Shown one piece after another: positions 29,525 through 37,169 of a stretch of DNA of 64,000 nucleotides. The notes beneath the pieces are model-generated. The model had not been told where the DNA came from and made no database searches. It was given only the letters and a program-made list of their open reading frames with translations. The DNA comes from Roseitranquillus sediminis (GTDB lineage: Bacteria; Pseudomonadota; Alphaproteobacteria; Rhodobacterales; Rhodobacteraceae): contig NZ_JAFFOB010000012.1 of NCBI RefSeq assembly GCF_016918935.1, positions 107,347 through 171,346 of the forward strand. Reading direction: 5' to 3'. Position 1 is the first letter of the stretch, and each line of letters begins with the position of its first letter. A program made the translations under genes and the position numbers.

Positions 29525-29640
29525 GACCGCTCCCTGCCCTTGCGGCCGCTCTGCCAACCGGGCGGAGCGGTGCGCTTCTGCGCCGATCTCGGCGCCTCAT
29601 GGCCCGCGAGACCTTTCGACGAGGTGAATGTCCGCGGGCC

Positions 29641-30417
29641 CTAGCGGATGTCGAGGTCGACCCAGACCGGCGCGTGGTCGCTGGCATTTTCGCGGCCGCG
29701 CACGCTGCGGTCGACGCCGGCGGCGGTCAGGCGCGGTGCGAGGTCCGGGCTCAGCAGGACGTGATCCAGGCGCAGGCCCGCGTCCCGCGGCCATCGGTTC
29801 CGGCGATAGTCCCAGAAGGTGTAGAGCGTGGCGGTGGGATGCGCGGCGCGCAGCGCATCCGTCCAGCCGTCGTCGACGAGCCTCCGCAGCGCCGCGCGCG
29901 CCTCCGGCTGGACCAGCGCATCGTTGTCGTAGGACGTCGTCGCATAGATGTCCCGCGCCTCCGGCACCACGTTGTAGTCGCCGGCGAGCACGACAGGGAC
30001 GCCCGCGGCAAGCAGTCCCGAGGCACGGTCCCGCAACCGCGCGAGCCAGCGAAGTTTGTAGTCGAACTTCGGTCCCGGCTGCGGATTTCCGTTCGGCGCG
30101 TAGAGCGATGCGACGACGACGCCCCGGACCGCCGCCTCGACATAGCGCCGCTGCGCATCGGCCGCGTCGCCCGGCAGGTCCAGCCGCGTCGGCACCGGCG
30201 CGGCCCCGCGCGCGAGGATCGCGACGCCGTTCCAGCCGCGCTGTCCCCGCCAGAGGGCACCGTAGCCTGCCGCCTCGATTTCGGTCCGCGGAAAGGCCGC
30301 CTGCTCAGCCTTAAGCTCCTGCAGGCAGACCACGTCGGGCTGTGTCTCGCTCAGCCATTCAAGCAGGTTCCCGAGCCTGCGATTGATGCCGTTGATGTTG
30401 AAGGTGGCGATGCGCAT
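29641..30417 (-). CDS. xthA: Exodeoxyribonuclease III
   Basis: This AP endonuclease/3' exonuclease acts in base-excision repair. The 258-residue protein has all family motifs: FNINGINRRLGNLLEWL, CLQELKAEQ with the metal-binding Glu, GDYNVVPEARDIY, RLDHVLLSP and the C-terminal ASDHAPVWVDL with the catalytic Asp-His. The ATG at 30417 is 1 bp after the stop codon of the upstream hydrolase gene, so translational coupling is likely. The gene is the fourth of a minus-strand series beginning with cytochrome c. Confidence 0.94.
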   Translation of the reverse strand: MRIATFNINGINRRLGNLLEWLSETQPDVVCLQELKAEQAAFPRTEIEAAGYGALWRGQRGWNGVAILARGAAPVPTRLDLPGDAADAQRRYVEAAVRGVVVASLYAPNGNPQPGPKFDYKLRWLARLRDRASGLLAAGVPVVLAGDYNVVPEARDIYATTSYDNDALVQPEARAALRRLVDDGWTDALRAAHPTATLYTFWDYRRNRWPRDAGLRLDHVLLSPDLAPRLTAAGVDRSVRGRENASDHAPVWVDLDIR

Positions 30418-30418
30418 C

Positions 30419-31048
30419 CTAGCGCACCAGGCCGGCAACCCACTGCGCCGTCCGCTCCGCGATGATGGCAAGATGATCCGCCTGAGTCAGCCCCGTCGTC
30501 CGCTTGCGTGGCTTCAGATCGTGGTCGCCGTCTTCGAGCCACAGCAGCTCGATCCTGTCCGAGAGGGCGTAGCCCTCGACCTCCTCGCGGCTGCCAAGCG
30601 GGTCGCGCGTGCCCTGGCAAATCAGCGTCGGTGTCGCCAGGCCCGCGAGGTGCGCCGTCCTGAGGCGGTCGGGCTTGCCGACCGGGTGAAACGGGTAGCC
30701 GAGGCAGAGCAGGCCCGCAGCGCGGCCGCCGCTGAATTCCTCGTCCGCCAGCAGGCTCGCGACGCGACCGCCAAGGGACTTGCCGCCGATCACCAGCGGC
30801 TGGCGTGCCGCTAGCGCGTCAATGGCGTCCCGATACTCCGGCACCAGCGCTTCCGCCCGTGGCGGCGGACGGCGTCCACGGTCGCGTTGCGCTCTCATGT
30901 AGCCGAATTCAAAGCGCGCGACATGTAGCCCGGCCTGGGCGAACGCTTCTACGGCGGCATTCATGAAGGCGGAGTCCATCGCCGCGCCCGCGCCGTGGGC
31001 GAGCAGCAGGGACGCCGGAGCGTCCGAGGGACCCTCGAACAGGAACAA
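30419..31048 (-). CDS. Small alpha/beta hydrolase (dienelactone-hydrolase/YqiA-like fold)
   Basis: About 209 residues. The core is recognisable: LLLAHGAGAAMDSAFMN (oxyanion region), VIGGKSLGGRVASLLAD (nucleophile Ser in GKSLGG), ICQGTRDPLG (acid) and LEDGDHDLKPRK (His). Relatives are annotated KAT/alpha-beta-family hydrolases of unknown substrate. No ATG fits: the frame is open back into the preceding gene, and the TTG at 31048 gives the family-like N-terminus PLFLFEGP. It lies between the DUF305 gene and xthA in the same direction. Confidence 0.8.
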   Translation of the reverse strand: MFLFEGPSDAPASLLLAHGAGAAMDSAFMNAAVEAFAQAGLHVARFEFGYMRAQRDRGRRPPPRAEALVPEYRDAIDALAARQPLVIGGKSLGGRVASLLADEEFSGGRAAGLLCLGYPFHPVGKPDRLRTAHLAGLATPTLICQGTRDPLGSREEVEGYALSDRIELLWLEDGDHDLKPRKRTTGLTQADHLAIIAERTAQWVAGLVR

Positions 31049-31082
31049 CGGCTGCCGGGACGGCGAGGCGCCGGCGCCGGCG

Positions 31083-31940
31083 TCATTCGCAGGTGTAGAA
31101 GCCGCGGTAGCCGACCTGCAGCCCTCGCTCCAGCTCGAAGACCAGCTCCGCGTCCGAGCGCCAGTCCGCCTCGGCGCCGAGTGGACGCACGGTGGCGGTG
31201 GCGCCATCGGCGACGAATGTGGCGCCGTCCGGCCCCACCGCCGCCCCGGCCTCCATGGGCACGATGACGCCGTTCAGCTTGATGACGCCAGCATTGCCGC
31301 CAGCGCTGGCCCAGAGAATTGGGTCCGTTTCCGGACTGCGGTTGAACACGCAGCGCGGCCCGTCGCCCAGCACTTGGTCCGCCTCAGCCTCGACCAGCGG
31401 CGACGGGTCCAGCGTCGAGACCAGCACGTTCGACAGCGCGTCCCCAATCGTACCGACTTCGGGCAGCGGGTCCTCGTAGACGCTCTCGACCACGTTGCCG
31501 GCCGAGACTTCGGCGATCAGGTAGCGCATCTCGGCGATCTCGCGCCGCTGCGCCAGGATGATCTCGTGCGCGAGCTTGGCCACGCGCGGGTCGCGGATCT
31601 GCGCCCGCTCCGAGGTCATCACCGCGATCGAGTGGTGCGGGATCATCGCCCGCATGTAGCTCGGCCCCGACACCGTCGCCTGGCCGCGCACCAGCCAAAG
31701 CATCAGCGCGAAGACGACCGCCGCGCCCACGAAGATCGCGATGTTGAGCTTCATGTTGGAGTACATGCCGAGCATGTAGGCCAGCATGATGACCGCCATC
31801 GTCGCGCCCATCATCAACGCCATGTAGGTGCGCGTCTCGGAGAAGAAGAGATGCTCCCAGGCGTAGGTGTTAAGGTACATCAGGATGAACATCACCACCG
31901 TCGAGGTGAGGATCATCAGCCCGAAGCGGATGTAGGACAT
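31083..31940 (-). CDS. Membrane protein with DUF305 domain
   Basis: The 285-residue protein starts with three membrane segments (about 6-24, 38-58 and 64-84). A ferritin-like DUF305 segment follows, with the signature MIPHHSIAVMTSERA and AHEIILAQRREIAEMRYLI. The His-His and Glu residues could bind metal; some DUF305 proteins are linked to copper. The C-terminal part (about 180-285) is a separate beta-rich periplasmic region with two cysteines (PRCVFNRS and the terminal YTCE). It lies 15 bp downstream of the cytochrome c gene, which suggests a shared redox or metal-stress role. Confidence 0.82.
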   Translation of the reverse strand: MSYIRFGLMILTSTVVMFILMYLNTYAWEHLFFSETRTYMALMMGATMAVIMLAYMLGMYSNMKLNIAIFVGAAVVFALMLWLVRGQATVSGPSYMRAMIPHHSIAVMTSERAQIRDPRVAKLAHEIILAQRREIAEMRYLIAEVSAGNVVESVYEDPLPEVGTIGDALSNVLVSTLDPSPLVEAEADQVLGDGPRCVFNRSPETDPILWASAGGNAGVIKLNGVIVPMEAGAAVGPDGATFVADGATATVRPLGAEADWRSDAELVFELERGLQVGYRGFYTCE

Positions 31941-31955
31941 GCGGCGCTCCTCTCG

Positions 31956-32486
31956 TCAGTTGGCGGCCGGCGTCTCACCGGGCGGATTGGCGATCAGCGT
32001 CGCGTAGTCCTCGGGCGTGAGACCCGGCAGACGCGTGACGAATGCACTAAGAGCCGCGATCTCCTGCCGGCCGTGGTGGCCGCCGAAGGCCGGCATGCCC
32101 GACATCTTGATGCCGTTCTCGACGATCCAGTAGATCTCCTCGGCGCTCCAGTCCGACGCCGCCTCCATCAGGTGCGGCGGCTCGGGTCGCATGCCGCGCG
32201 ACCAGTACGTCGGGTCCTGCCCTGGCGCACCATGGCAATAGGCGCAGCTCTCGGCGTAGCGGCCCGCGCCTTCGACCACGAGCGCATCCTCGAACTCCTC
32301 CGGCAGCTCCACATCGCCGGATCGCCGCGCGACCGAGCGGTGCATCGTCGTGTCCAGCGTCCACCGCACTAGGTCGGCGTGCCGGTCGGACGCGGCCACG
32401 TTGTAGGCGCCGGTGTAGGCAACAGCCAGCCAGACAACGACCGCGACGGCTATGGCGGCGAGCGCTCCGCCAAGGAACGATTTCAT
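31956..32486 (-). CDS. Class I c-type cytochrome, membrane-anchored
   Basis: The 176-residue protein has an N-terminal uncleaved membrane anchor (MKSFLGGALAAIAVAVVVWL). A single haem site CAYCH occupies C81-H85, and the axial methionine is in GIKMSGMPAF (M128 or M131). A small electron carrier facing the periplasm is expected. It is the first gene of the series cytochrome - DUF305 - hydrolase - xthA. A possible stress promoter, GGAAC-N16-CATT, lies upstream on the same strand (32525-32549). Confidence 0.88.
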   Translation of the reverse strand: MKSFLGGALAAIAVAVVVWLAVAYTGAYNVAASDRHADLVRWTLDTTMHRSVARRSGDVELPEEFEDALVVEGAGRYAESCAYCHGAPGQDPTYWSRGMRPEPPHLMEAASDWSAEEIYWIVENGIKMSGMPAFGGHHGRQEIAALSAFVTRLPGLTPEDYATLIANPPGETPAAN

Positions 32487-32524
32487 GGGCGTGCCTCCGT
32501 CGTCAGCAGATCCTGTTCGTTCCC

Positions 32525-32549
32525 AATGGCCTGCCGCGCCGACAGTTCC
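32525..32549 (-). promoter_or_regulatory. Weak EcfG-like promoter candidate for the cytochrome c operon
   Basis: Reading the minus strand, GGAAC is followed after 16 nt by CATT, three of four bases of the EcfG -10 element CGTT. It lies 39 bp before the cytochrome start. The mismatch at a conserved position keeps this tentative. Confidence 0.25.
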
Positions 32550-32665
32550 CCGTGGCTTCTAACGGCCGGCGCTGCTCTCAGCGTGATCGGGAGCTCTTGC
32601 GGGAACCAGAACGGGCCGAGGGTCATGGGTCGGACAAACCCACCTCTCAATCCAGGATTGTCAAA

Positions 32666-33523
32666 ATGGCGCACGAACCGACCCCTCCGCAGCCGGAGCA
32701 GCAGCAGGACATGCCAGGCGTGACCGGCGAAATGGACCCTCGCCCAGACCATGGCGAGGACAGCTACGTCGGCCATGGCCGCCTTGCCGGCAAGCGGACC
32801 ATCATCACCGGCGCCGACAGCGGCATCGGCCGCGCCGTGGCGCTGGCCTTCGCACGCGAGGGCGCGGACGTGCTGATCTCATATCTCAACGAGGACGAGG
32901 ATGCGCGCGAGACGGCGCGCCTCGTCGAGGAGGCCGGCCAGAAGGCGGTGCTGGTGCCGGGTGACGTGAGCGACCCCGCGCACTGCCGCAAGATCGTTGA
33001 GGAGGCGGTCTCGGCCTTCGGCGGCCTCGATGTGCTGGTGAGCAACGCCGCGCACCAGGCGAGCTTCGGCGCCTTCGAGGACATCACCGAGGAGGAGTGG
33101 CGCACCACCTTCGCCACCAACGTCGACGCGTTCTTCTACCTCGTGAAGGCCGCGCTGCCGCACATGAAGGAAGGCGCCTCGATCATCGCCACGACCTCGA
33201 TCAACGCTGACCAGCCAAGCCCGATGCTGCTGCCCTATGCGACCACGAAAGGCACGATCCGCGACTTCGTGGCGGGCCTCGGGCAGATGTTGGCGGAGCG
33301 CCGCATCCGCGTGAACGCCGTGGCGCCCGGCCCCGTCTGGACACCGTTGATCCCGTCGACCATGCCGCCGGAGAAGGTCAAGAGCTTCGGCAAGAACACC
33401 CCCATCGGCCGCGCCGGCCAGCCCAAGGAACTCGCCCCGCCCTACGTCATGCTGGCGAGCGACGAGTCGAGCTACATCATCGGCGCAACGATCCCAGTAA
33501 CCGGTGGGCGGCCCTTCATCTGA
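32666..33523 (+). CDS. Short-chain dehydrogenase/reductase (stress-type, YhdF/YhxC-like)
   Basis: The 285-residue SDR has a disordered 40-residue N-terminal extension rich in Pro and Gln, typical of this subgroup. The Rossmann motif TGADSGIGRA starts near residue 49, NAAH is at 128-131, and the active-site set is S178, Y191 and K195 (YATTK). The C-terminal PVTGG is conserved. Subgroup members are NAD(P)-dependent, often general-stress proteins; the substrate is unknown. The start at 32666 follows AGGATTG. It is divergent from the cytochrome c operon. Confidence 0.88.
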   Translation: MAHEPTPPQPEQQQDMPGVTGEMDPRPDHGEDSYVGHGRLAGKRTIITGADSGIGRAVALAFAREGADVLISYLNEDEDARETARLVEEAGQKAVLVPGDVSDPAHCRKIVEEAVSAFGGLDVLVSNAAHQASFGAFEDITEEEWRTTFATNVDAFFYLVKAALPHMKEGASIIATTSINADQPSPMLLPYATTKGTIRDFVAGLGQMLAERRIRVNAVAPGPVWTPLIPSTMPPEKVKSFGKNTPIGRAGQPKELAPPYVMLASDESSYIIGATIPVTGGRPFI

Positions 33524-33799
33524 CGAAGACAGGTCCGGCGAACCAGACCCGCTCGACCAATGCAGTACGGGCCAGTGCGGCAGATGTTGCCGGCCTCCAC
33601 GCAGAGCGGCAGGCGATAGCCTCGGATGTCGCGAAAATCGGAGAGCCTGCCACCGGACCCGGCAGTCGGGCGGCGGGCGCCCGGAAACCGGCTTCGGCCG
33701 CTCAATGGCCGAACGCAGAGCGAGCATGGTCGGGGCCGCCGCCGATCCATCCGACCGGAAAAGCCAACATGATGCGGAAGCGAGTCCAGATCGGGAAAG
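33524..33799. other. Gene-free stretch between the SDR gene and the aldolase terminator
   Basis: About 275 bp with no convincing coding frame, RNA gene or repeat. Short frames on both strands lack ribosome sites and natural amino-acid composition. Confidence 0.4.
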
Positions 33800-33828
33800 G
33801 CTGCGGCCCGGTCGCACCGGGCCGCAGC
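33800..33828 (-). terminator. Terminator hairpin of the DapA-like gene
   Basis: The stem GCTGCGGCCCGGT / ACCGGGCCGCAGC is a perfect 13 bp with a 3-nt loop. On the minus strand it begins 6 bp after the aldolase stop codon and is followed by CTTTCCC. This is a strong intrinsic terminator apart from a short U-run. Confidence 0.7.
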
Positions 33829-33834
33829 GCCCTT

Positions 33835-34785
33835 TCAGCCGGCCGTGGCGCTCTCACGCGCCTTGGCGGCCTCGGCCTCCGGAAGTCCGGGCATCGAGAA
33901 GCCGATCTCCTCCAGATCCCCGAGGAAGCTGGCGAGCTGCTTTTCGTCGAGCTGCACGAGGGGTGGACGGACTCGGCGCCAGCCGGCATCGCCCGAGTGG
34001 TGCGCCGTCGCCGCCTTCAGCGCCGGGATCATCGGATAGGACTGGAACACGGCGCGGACGCGATCAAGGTCCGCCTGCCGCGCGTCTGCGTCGTCGGCCT
34101 GCCAGTCGCGGGCCACCGCGGCAATCGCGGCGGGGTTCACGTTTGCGGTCGCCGAGATGCAGCCCACGCCGCCGGTCCGCAGCGTCTTCAGGAGGAACAC
34201 CTCCGAGCCCGCGAAAACCTCAAAGCCGCGGCTGCCGAAGCGCTGGATCATCGCTTCGGTGTGACTCCAGTCGCCGCCCGAATCTTTGACCCCGGCGATG
34301 ATGCCGGGATGCGCGTCGAGCAGCCGCTCGATCAGGTCGAGCCCCAGCGGGATCTGCGCGACCGGCGGGATGTGGTAGAGGTAGATCCGCAGCCGGTCGT
34401 CCCCGACGCCCTCGATCACGCGGCTGAAATAGTCGAAGAGACCGTCGTCGCTCACGCCCTTGTAGTAGAAGGGCGGCAGCATCAGCACCCCGCCCACGCC
34501 GTGCTCCACCGCATGCCGGGTCAGCTCGATGGTCTCGGGCAGGCTGTTGGTGCCGGTCCCGGGCATCATCCGATTGGCCGGGAGACCGGCCCCGACCACG
34601 ACCTCCAGCAGCCGCTTCCGCTCGGCGAGCGAGAGCGAGTTGGCCTCGGAGTTGGTGCCGAAGAGCGCCAGTCCGACGTCGTTCTCCAGCATCCAGCGGC
34701 AATGCGTCACGAGCTTGGCCTCGTCTGGCCGGAGCTCCTCGTCGAACGGGGTGATGACGGGCGTCAGGACGCCGGACATGGGCAT
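33835..34785 (-). CDS. Dihydrodipicolinate synthase/N-acetylneuraminate lyase family aldolase
   Basis: The 316-residue TIM-barrel aldolase forms a Schiff base with K167 (GVKDSGG); the general-acid Tyr is Y137 (IYLYHIPP). The carboxylate-binding loop reads FGTNSEANSLS rather than the GTTGE of true DapA, so a pyruvate-dependent lyase other than lysine-pathway DapA is likely. The substrate is unknown. It is a single gene with its own terminator, and its 5' end faces a 302-bp intergenic region. Confidence 0.86.
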   Translation of the reverse strand: MPMSGVLTPVITPFDEELRPDEAKLVTHCRWMLENDVGLALFGTNSEANSLSLAERKRLLEVVVGAGLPANRMMPGTGTNSLPETIELTRHAVEHGVGGVLMLPPFYYKGVSDDGLFDYFSRVIEGVGDDRLRIYLYHIPPVAQIPLGLDLIERLLDAHPGIIAGVKDSGGDWSHTEAMIQRFGSRGFEVFAGSEVFLLKTLRTGGVGCISATANVNPAAIAAVARDWQADDADARQADLDRVRAVFQSYPMIPALKAATAHHSGDAGWRRVRPPLVQLDEKQLASFLGDLEEIGFSMPGLPEAEAAKARESATAG

Positions 34786-35087
34786 GGTGTTCCTCCAGGT
34801 TCATCTGTCTCGCCGGCTTCTTAGCCCGAGCGCTCCCTCGAAGAACACCCCTGCCGGGATCCACACGCCCCCTGGCGCTCCGTGTTCGTTTCCGGCCCTT
34901 AAATCCAACTGAAATAATCGGAATTGACTTGCCAGTTTTGTTTTGTAAGCTTCCGGGCACCGGAAGACCGATCGAGCAGCAGGGGAGAAAGAAGCCCACA
35001 TGCGCGGCCTTTCCGGCGCGCCTGAGGCGCCCGCCGATCGGCTGAAGGAAGGTTTGTGATGGCCGCGACCCTGAAGACCTGGACCCG
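34786..35087. other. AT-rich intergenic region with a plus-strand promoter candidate
   Basis: This divergent spacer is the most AT-rich part of the area. TTGACT (34924-34929) and TAAGCT (34946-34951) are 16 bp apart and could drive the downstream hypothetical gene and the Bfd-Bfr chimera. No coding sequence is recognised. TTTTGTTTTG lies between the two boxes. Confidence 0.4.
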
Positions 35088-35564
35088 ATGACCGCTTCGG
35101 CGCCGATCCGCGGCGGCACTCCGGTCACTTGGCTCGAGGATCTGCCACCGCCCGAGGCACTGGTCGTCCAGTACCTCCGCGACTGGTGCGCAGATGCATC
35201 CGGCCGAGCCCGTACCATGGCACACGCGACCGCGGCACTGGGGGAGGACGAGGCGGAACGCGCACTTCACTGCTGGGGCGAGCTGATCAACATGCTCACC
35301 CGGTACGGCCAACGCACCCTGGTGCTGAATGGCAGTAAATGCCGATCCGTCGGCTCTGACGAGGCGGTCTTCGCGCATTTCGTGACGACCGCCGCCCTCG
35401 GCGAGAGGGAGGAGGCGATGCTCATCGCCTCGCTGCTCGTGCGTGCCGACCTGCTCTGTCCCGCCGTCCACCTTGCCCAGTCCGCCGGGCTCGCCATCGC
35501 CCGCATCGCCCTTCGCGCCGCACGGACAGCGGGCGCCATGCCCCCCGCCCCCACACGCCACTGA
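35088..35564 (+). CDS. Conserved hypothetical protein upstream of the Bfd-Bfr chimera
   Basis: The 158-residue protein is predicted cytosolic and helical, opening TPVTWLEDLPPPEALVVQYLRDW. Two segments look conserved: ALHCWGELINMLTRYGQRTL and LNGSKCRSVGSDEAVFAHFV. A third reads GEREEAMLIASLLVRADL. Its four cysteines do not form a CxxC motif. I recall a similar protein in other Rhodobacteraceae but no assigned function. It ends 31 bp before the chimera on the same strand, so the two are probably co-transcribed. Confidence 0.7.
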   Translation: MTASAPIRGGTPVTWLEDLPPPEALVVQYLRDWCADASGRARTMAHATAALGEDEAERALHCWGELINMLTRYGQRTLVLNGSKCRSVGSDEAVFAHFVTTAALGEREEAMLIASLLVRADLLCPAVHLAQSAGLAIARIALRAARTAGAMPPAPTRH

Positions 35565-35595
35565 AACGCCGGAACCGCCTCATGCGACGGAGCTC

Positions 35596-35946
35596 ATGAT
35601 CGTCTGCCATTGCGCCTCCATCACCGACCGCGACATCCGCGCAGCTCTGGACTGGATGCGCGCCGCCGACCCCGATACGGTGATCACACCCGGCAAGGAG
35701 ACCCTGCGCGAGACGCTCGACGCCGACCTCGCCGCCGAGCACGAAGCACGCACCCTCTACATCGAGGCGCGCGATCACTGCGAGAGCGTGGGCGACTACG
35801 TGACGAAGAACCTCTTCGAGGAGCTGATCGCAGACGAGGAGGGGCACATCGACTACCTCGAGACGCAGATCCACCTCTACGAGCGGATGGGCGTCGAGCG
35901 CTACGAGCTCCTGAACGCGAAGCCCGCGGACGAGGCTGAGCAGTAG
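35596..35946 (+). CDS. Chimera of bacterioferritin-associated ferredoxin (N) and bacterioferritin (C)
   Basis: This 116-residue protein joins two half-proteins in frame. Residues 1-34 (MIVCHCASITDRDIRAALDW ... ITPGK) are the N-terminal half of a BFD-type [2Fe-2S] ferredoxin with C4 and C6; the second pair, normally a CxxC near residues 38-41, is absent. Residues 35-116 match the C-terminal half of bacterioferritin, helices C and D (ETLRETLDADLAAEHEARTL ... ADEEGHIDYLETQ). The ferroxidase residues corresponding to E94, E127 and H130 are kept (E48, E81, H84), but E18, E51, H54 and haem Met52 are lost. It may be a deletion fusion or a working half-ferritin. Confidence 0.85.
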   Translation: MIVCHCASITDRDIRAALDWMRAADPDTVITPGKETLRETLDADLAAEHEARTLYIEARDHCESVGDYVTKNLFEELIADEEGHIDYLETQIHLYERMGVERYELLNAKPADEAEQ

Positions 35947-36009
35947 CGCATCACCGCGCGGTGGCGCCGGTCAGCGCGTGGCCGCCTCCGCGATCACCGG
36001 AAGCCGGAC

Positions 36010-36435
36010 TTACGGAGCGCCGGCGCCCGACTCGGCAGCATCTCGGCGACCGACGCGGGCCAGATAGGCGTTGCCGACGTCGCGCGGCCATTGGTGCTCC
36101 GGCTGACGCGCGGCCAGCGCCTCGTCGATCTCGACCTCGTCGAAGCCGGAGCGGCGGGCGTGACGGTACTGGTCGGCCAGCACGTGCCCCGCCGCCCGCA
36201 GCCGGCCGGCGTAGCCCGCCATCCTGAGCCGTCGCGCCAGGCTGAAGCCGCGCCCGTCGGCAAAGCTCGCAAAGCCGATGCGCACCATCGGCGCTCCCTC
36301 GGCCGCGGCGATCAGAGCGGCCGGGTCCGCATCGCCGCCCACATCGAGCGCCGCGCCGCCCTCTTCGCCGATGGAACGGAAGCCTGCGGTCCAGTCGTCG
36401 GATGCGAAGCCGCTGTCAGTGACGATCACGCTCAT
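36010..36435 (-). CDS. DUF934 family protein of the sulfate-assimilation operon
   Basis: The 141-residue protein carries the DUF934 core (VRIGFASFADGRGFSLARRLR, then GYAGRLRAAGHVLADQYRHARRSGFDEVEID). The family co-occurs with cysH and cysI in proteobacteria, but its biochemical role is not established; a scaffold or electron-transfer aid is possible. The ATG overlaps the cysH stop by 4 bp. It is the last gene of the cobA - DUF2849 - cysI - cysH operon in this window. No ferredoxin-NADP reductase gene follows. Confidence 0.88.
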   Translation of the reverse strand: MSVIVTDSGFASDDWTAGFRSIGEEGGAALDVGGDADPAALIAAAEGAPMVRIGFASFADGRGFSLARRLRMAGYAGRLRAAGHVLADQYRHARRSGFDEVEIDEALAARQPEHQWPRDVGNAYLARVGRRDAAESGAGAP

Positions 36436-37169
36436 GCCGCGTCCTCTCCTTCCGTTCTGGTCCGCACCAGCCGGCCGTCCGCGAAATGGATGCCGCACTC
36501 GTCCTTCTCGAGCCCCGGCCAGCGGCCGGCCCGTTCGTCCTCGCCAGGCGCGACGGGCCGCGTGCAGGGCGCGCAACCGAGCGACGGATAGCCTCGCGAG
36601 ACGAGCGGATGGCGCGGCAGGTCGTGGCGCACGAAATAGGCGCCGATGTCGTCGCGCGACCAGTGCGCCAGCGGGTCGAGCCGCAGCCGCCCCGCCTGGT
36701 CCTGGCTGAAGGTCTCGATGCGCGCGCGGCCCACCGACTGAAAGCGCTTGCGGCCGCTGATCGTCACGTCGAAGCCCGCCAGCACCTCGTCCAGCGGCGC
36801 AACCTTGCGGAAATGGCAGCAGGCATCGGCGTCGAGCCGGTGCAGGTCCCCGTCGGGATCGTGCAGCGCAACCGCCTCGGCCGAGGGGCTGATCCGCCGC
36901 ACGCCCGTCAGGCGCAACCGCTCGGCGAGGTCGCGCTGGTAGTGCAGCGTCTCAGGGAACAGCATCAGGCTGTCGACGAACAGCACCGGCGTATCGGGCG
37001 CCACCTCCGACAGCATGTGCAGCAGCACGGCCGAGTCCGCACCGAACGAGCTGATCATGGCGACGCGCCCGCCGTAGAGGCCGCGCGACGCGTGGGTGAC
37101 CAGCTCCTCGGCCGAGGTGGCGGCGTGGAACTCGTTGAGCGCGGAGATGCGCCGGGGATCATGCCGCAT
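36432..37169 (-). CDS. cysH: Phosphoadenylyl/adenylyl-sulfate reductase
   Basis: CysH reduces activated sulfate to sulfite using thioredoxin. The 245-residue protein has the P-loop-like SSFGADSAVLLHML, and four iron-sulfur cysteines: CC at 117-118 (DADACCHFRK) and C199/C202 (SLGCAPCTRPV). These mark the [4Fe-4S], APS-using type rather than the cluster-free PAPS type. The catalytic Cys is in KDECGIHF near the C-terminus. It overlaps cysI by 11 bp and the DUF934 gene by 4 bp. Confidence 0.94.
   Translation of the reverse strand: MRHDPRRISALNEFHAATSAEELVTHASRGLYGGRVAMISSFGADSAVLLHMLSEVAPDTPVLFVDSLMLFPETLHYQRDLAERLRLTGVRRISPSAEAVALHDPDGDLHRLDADACCHFRKVAPLDEVLAGFDVTISGRKRFQSVGRARIETFSQDQAGRLRLDPLAHWSRDDIGAYFVRHDLPRHPLVSRGYPSLGCAPCTRPVAPGEDERAGRWPGLEKDECGIHFADGRLVRTRTEGEDAA

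Noticed and set aside
33524..33799. Possible small gene between the SDR and DapA-like genes
   Set aside because: Candidate frames are opposite-strand shadows or lack ribosome sites; no recognisable protein.
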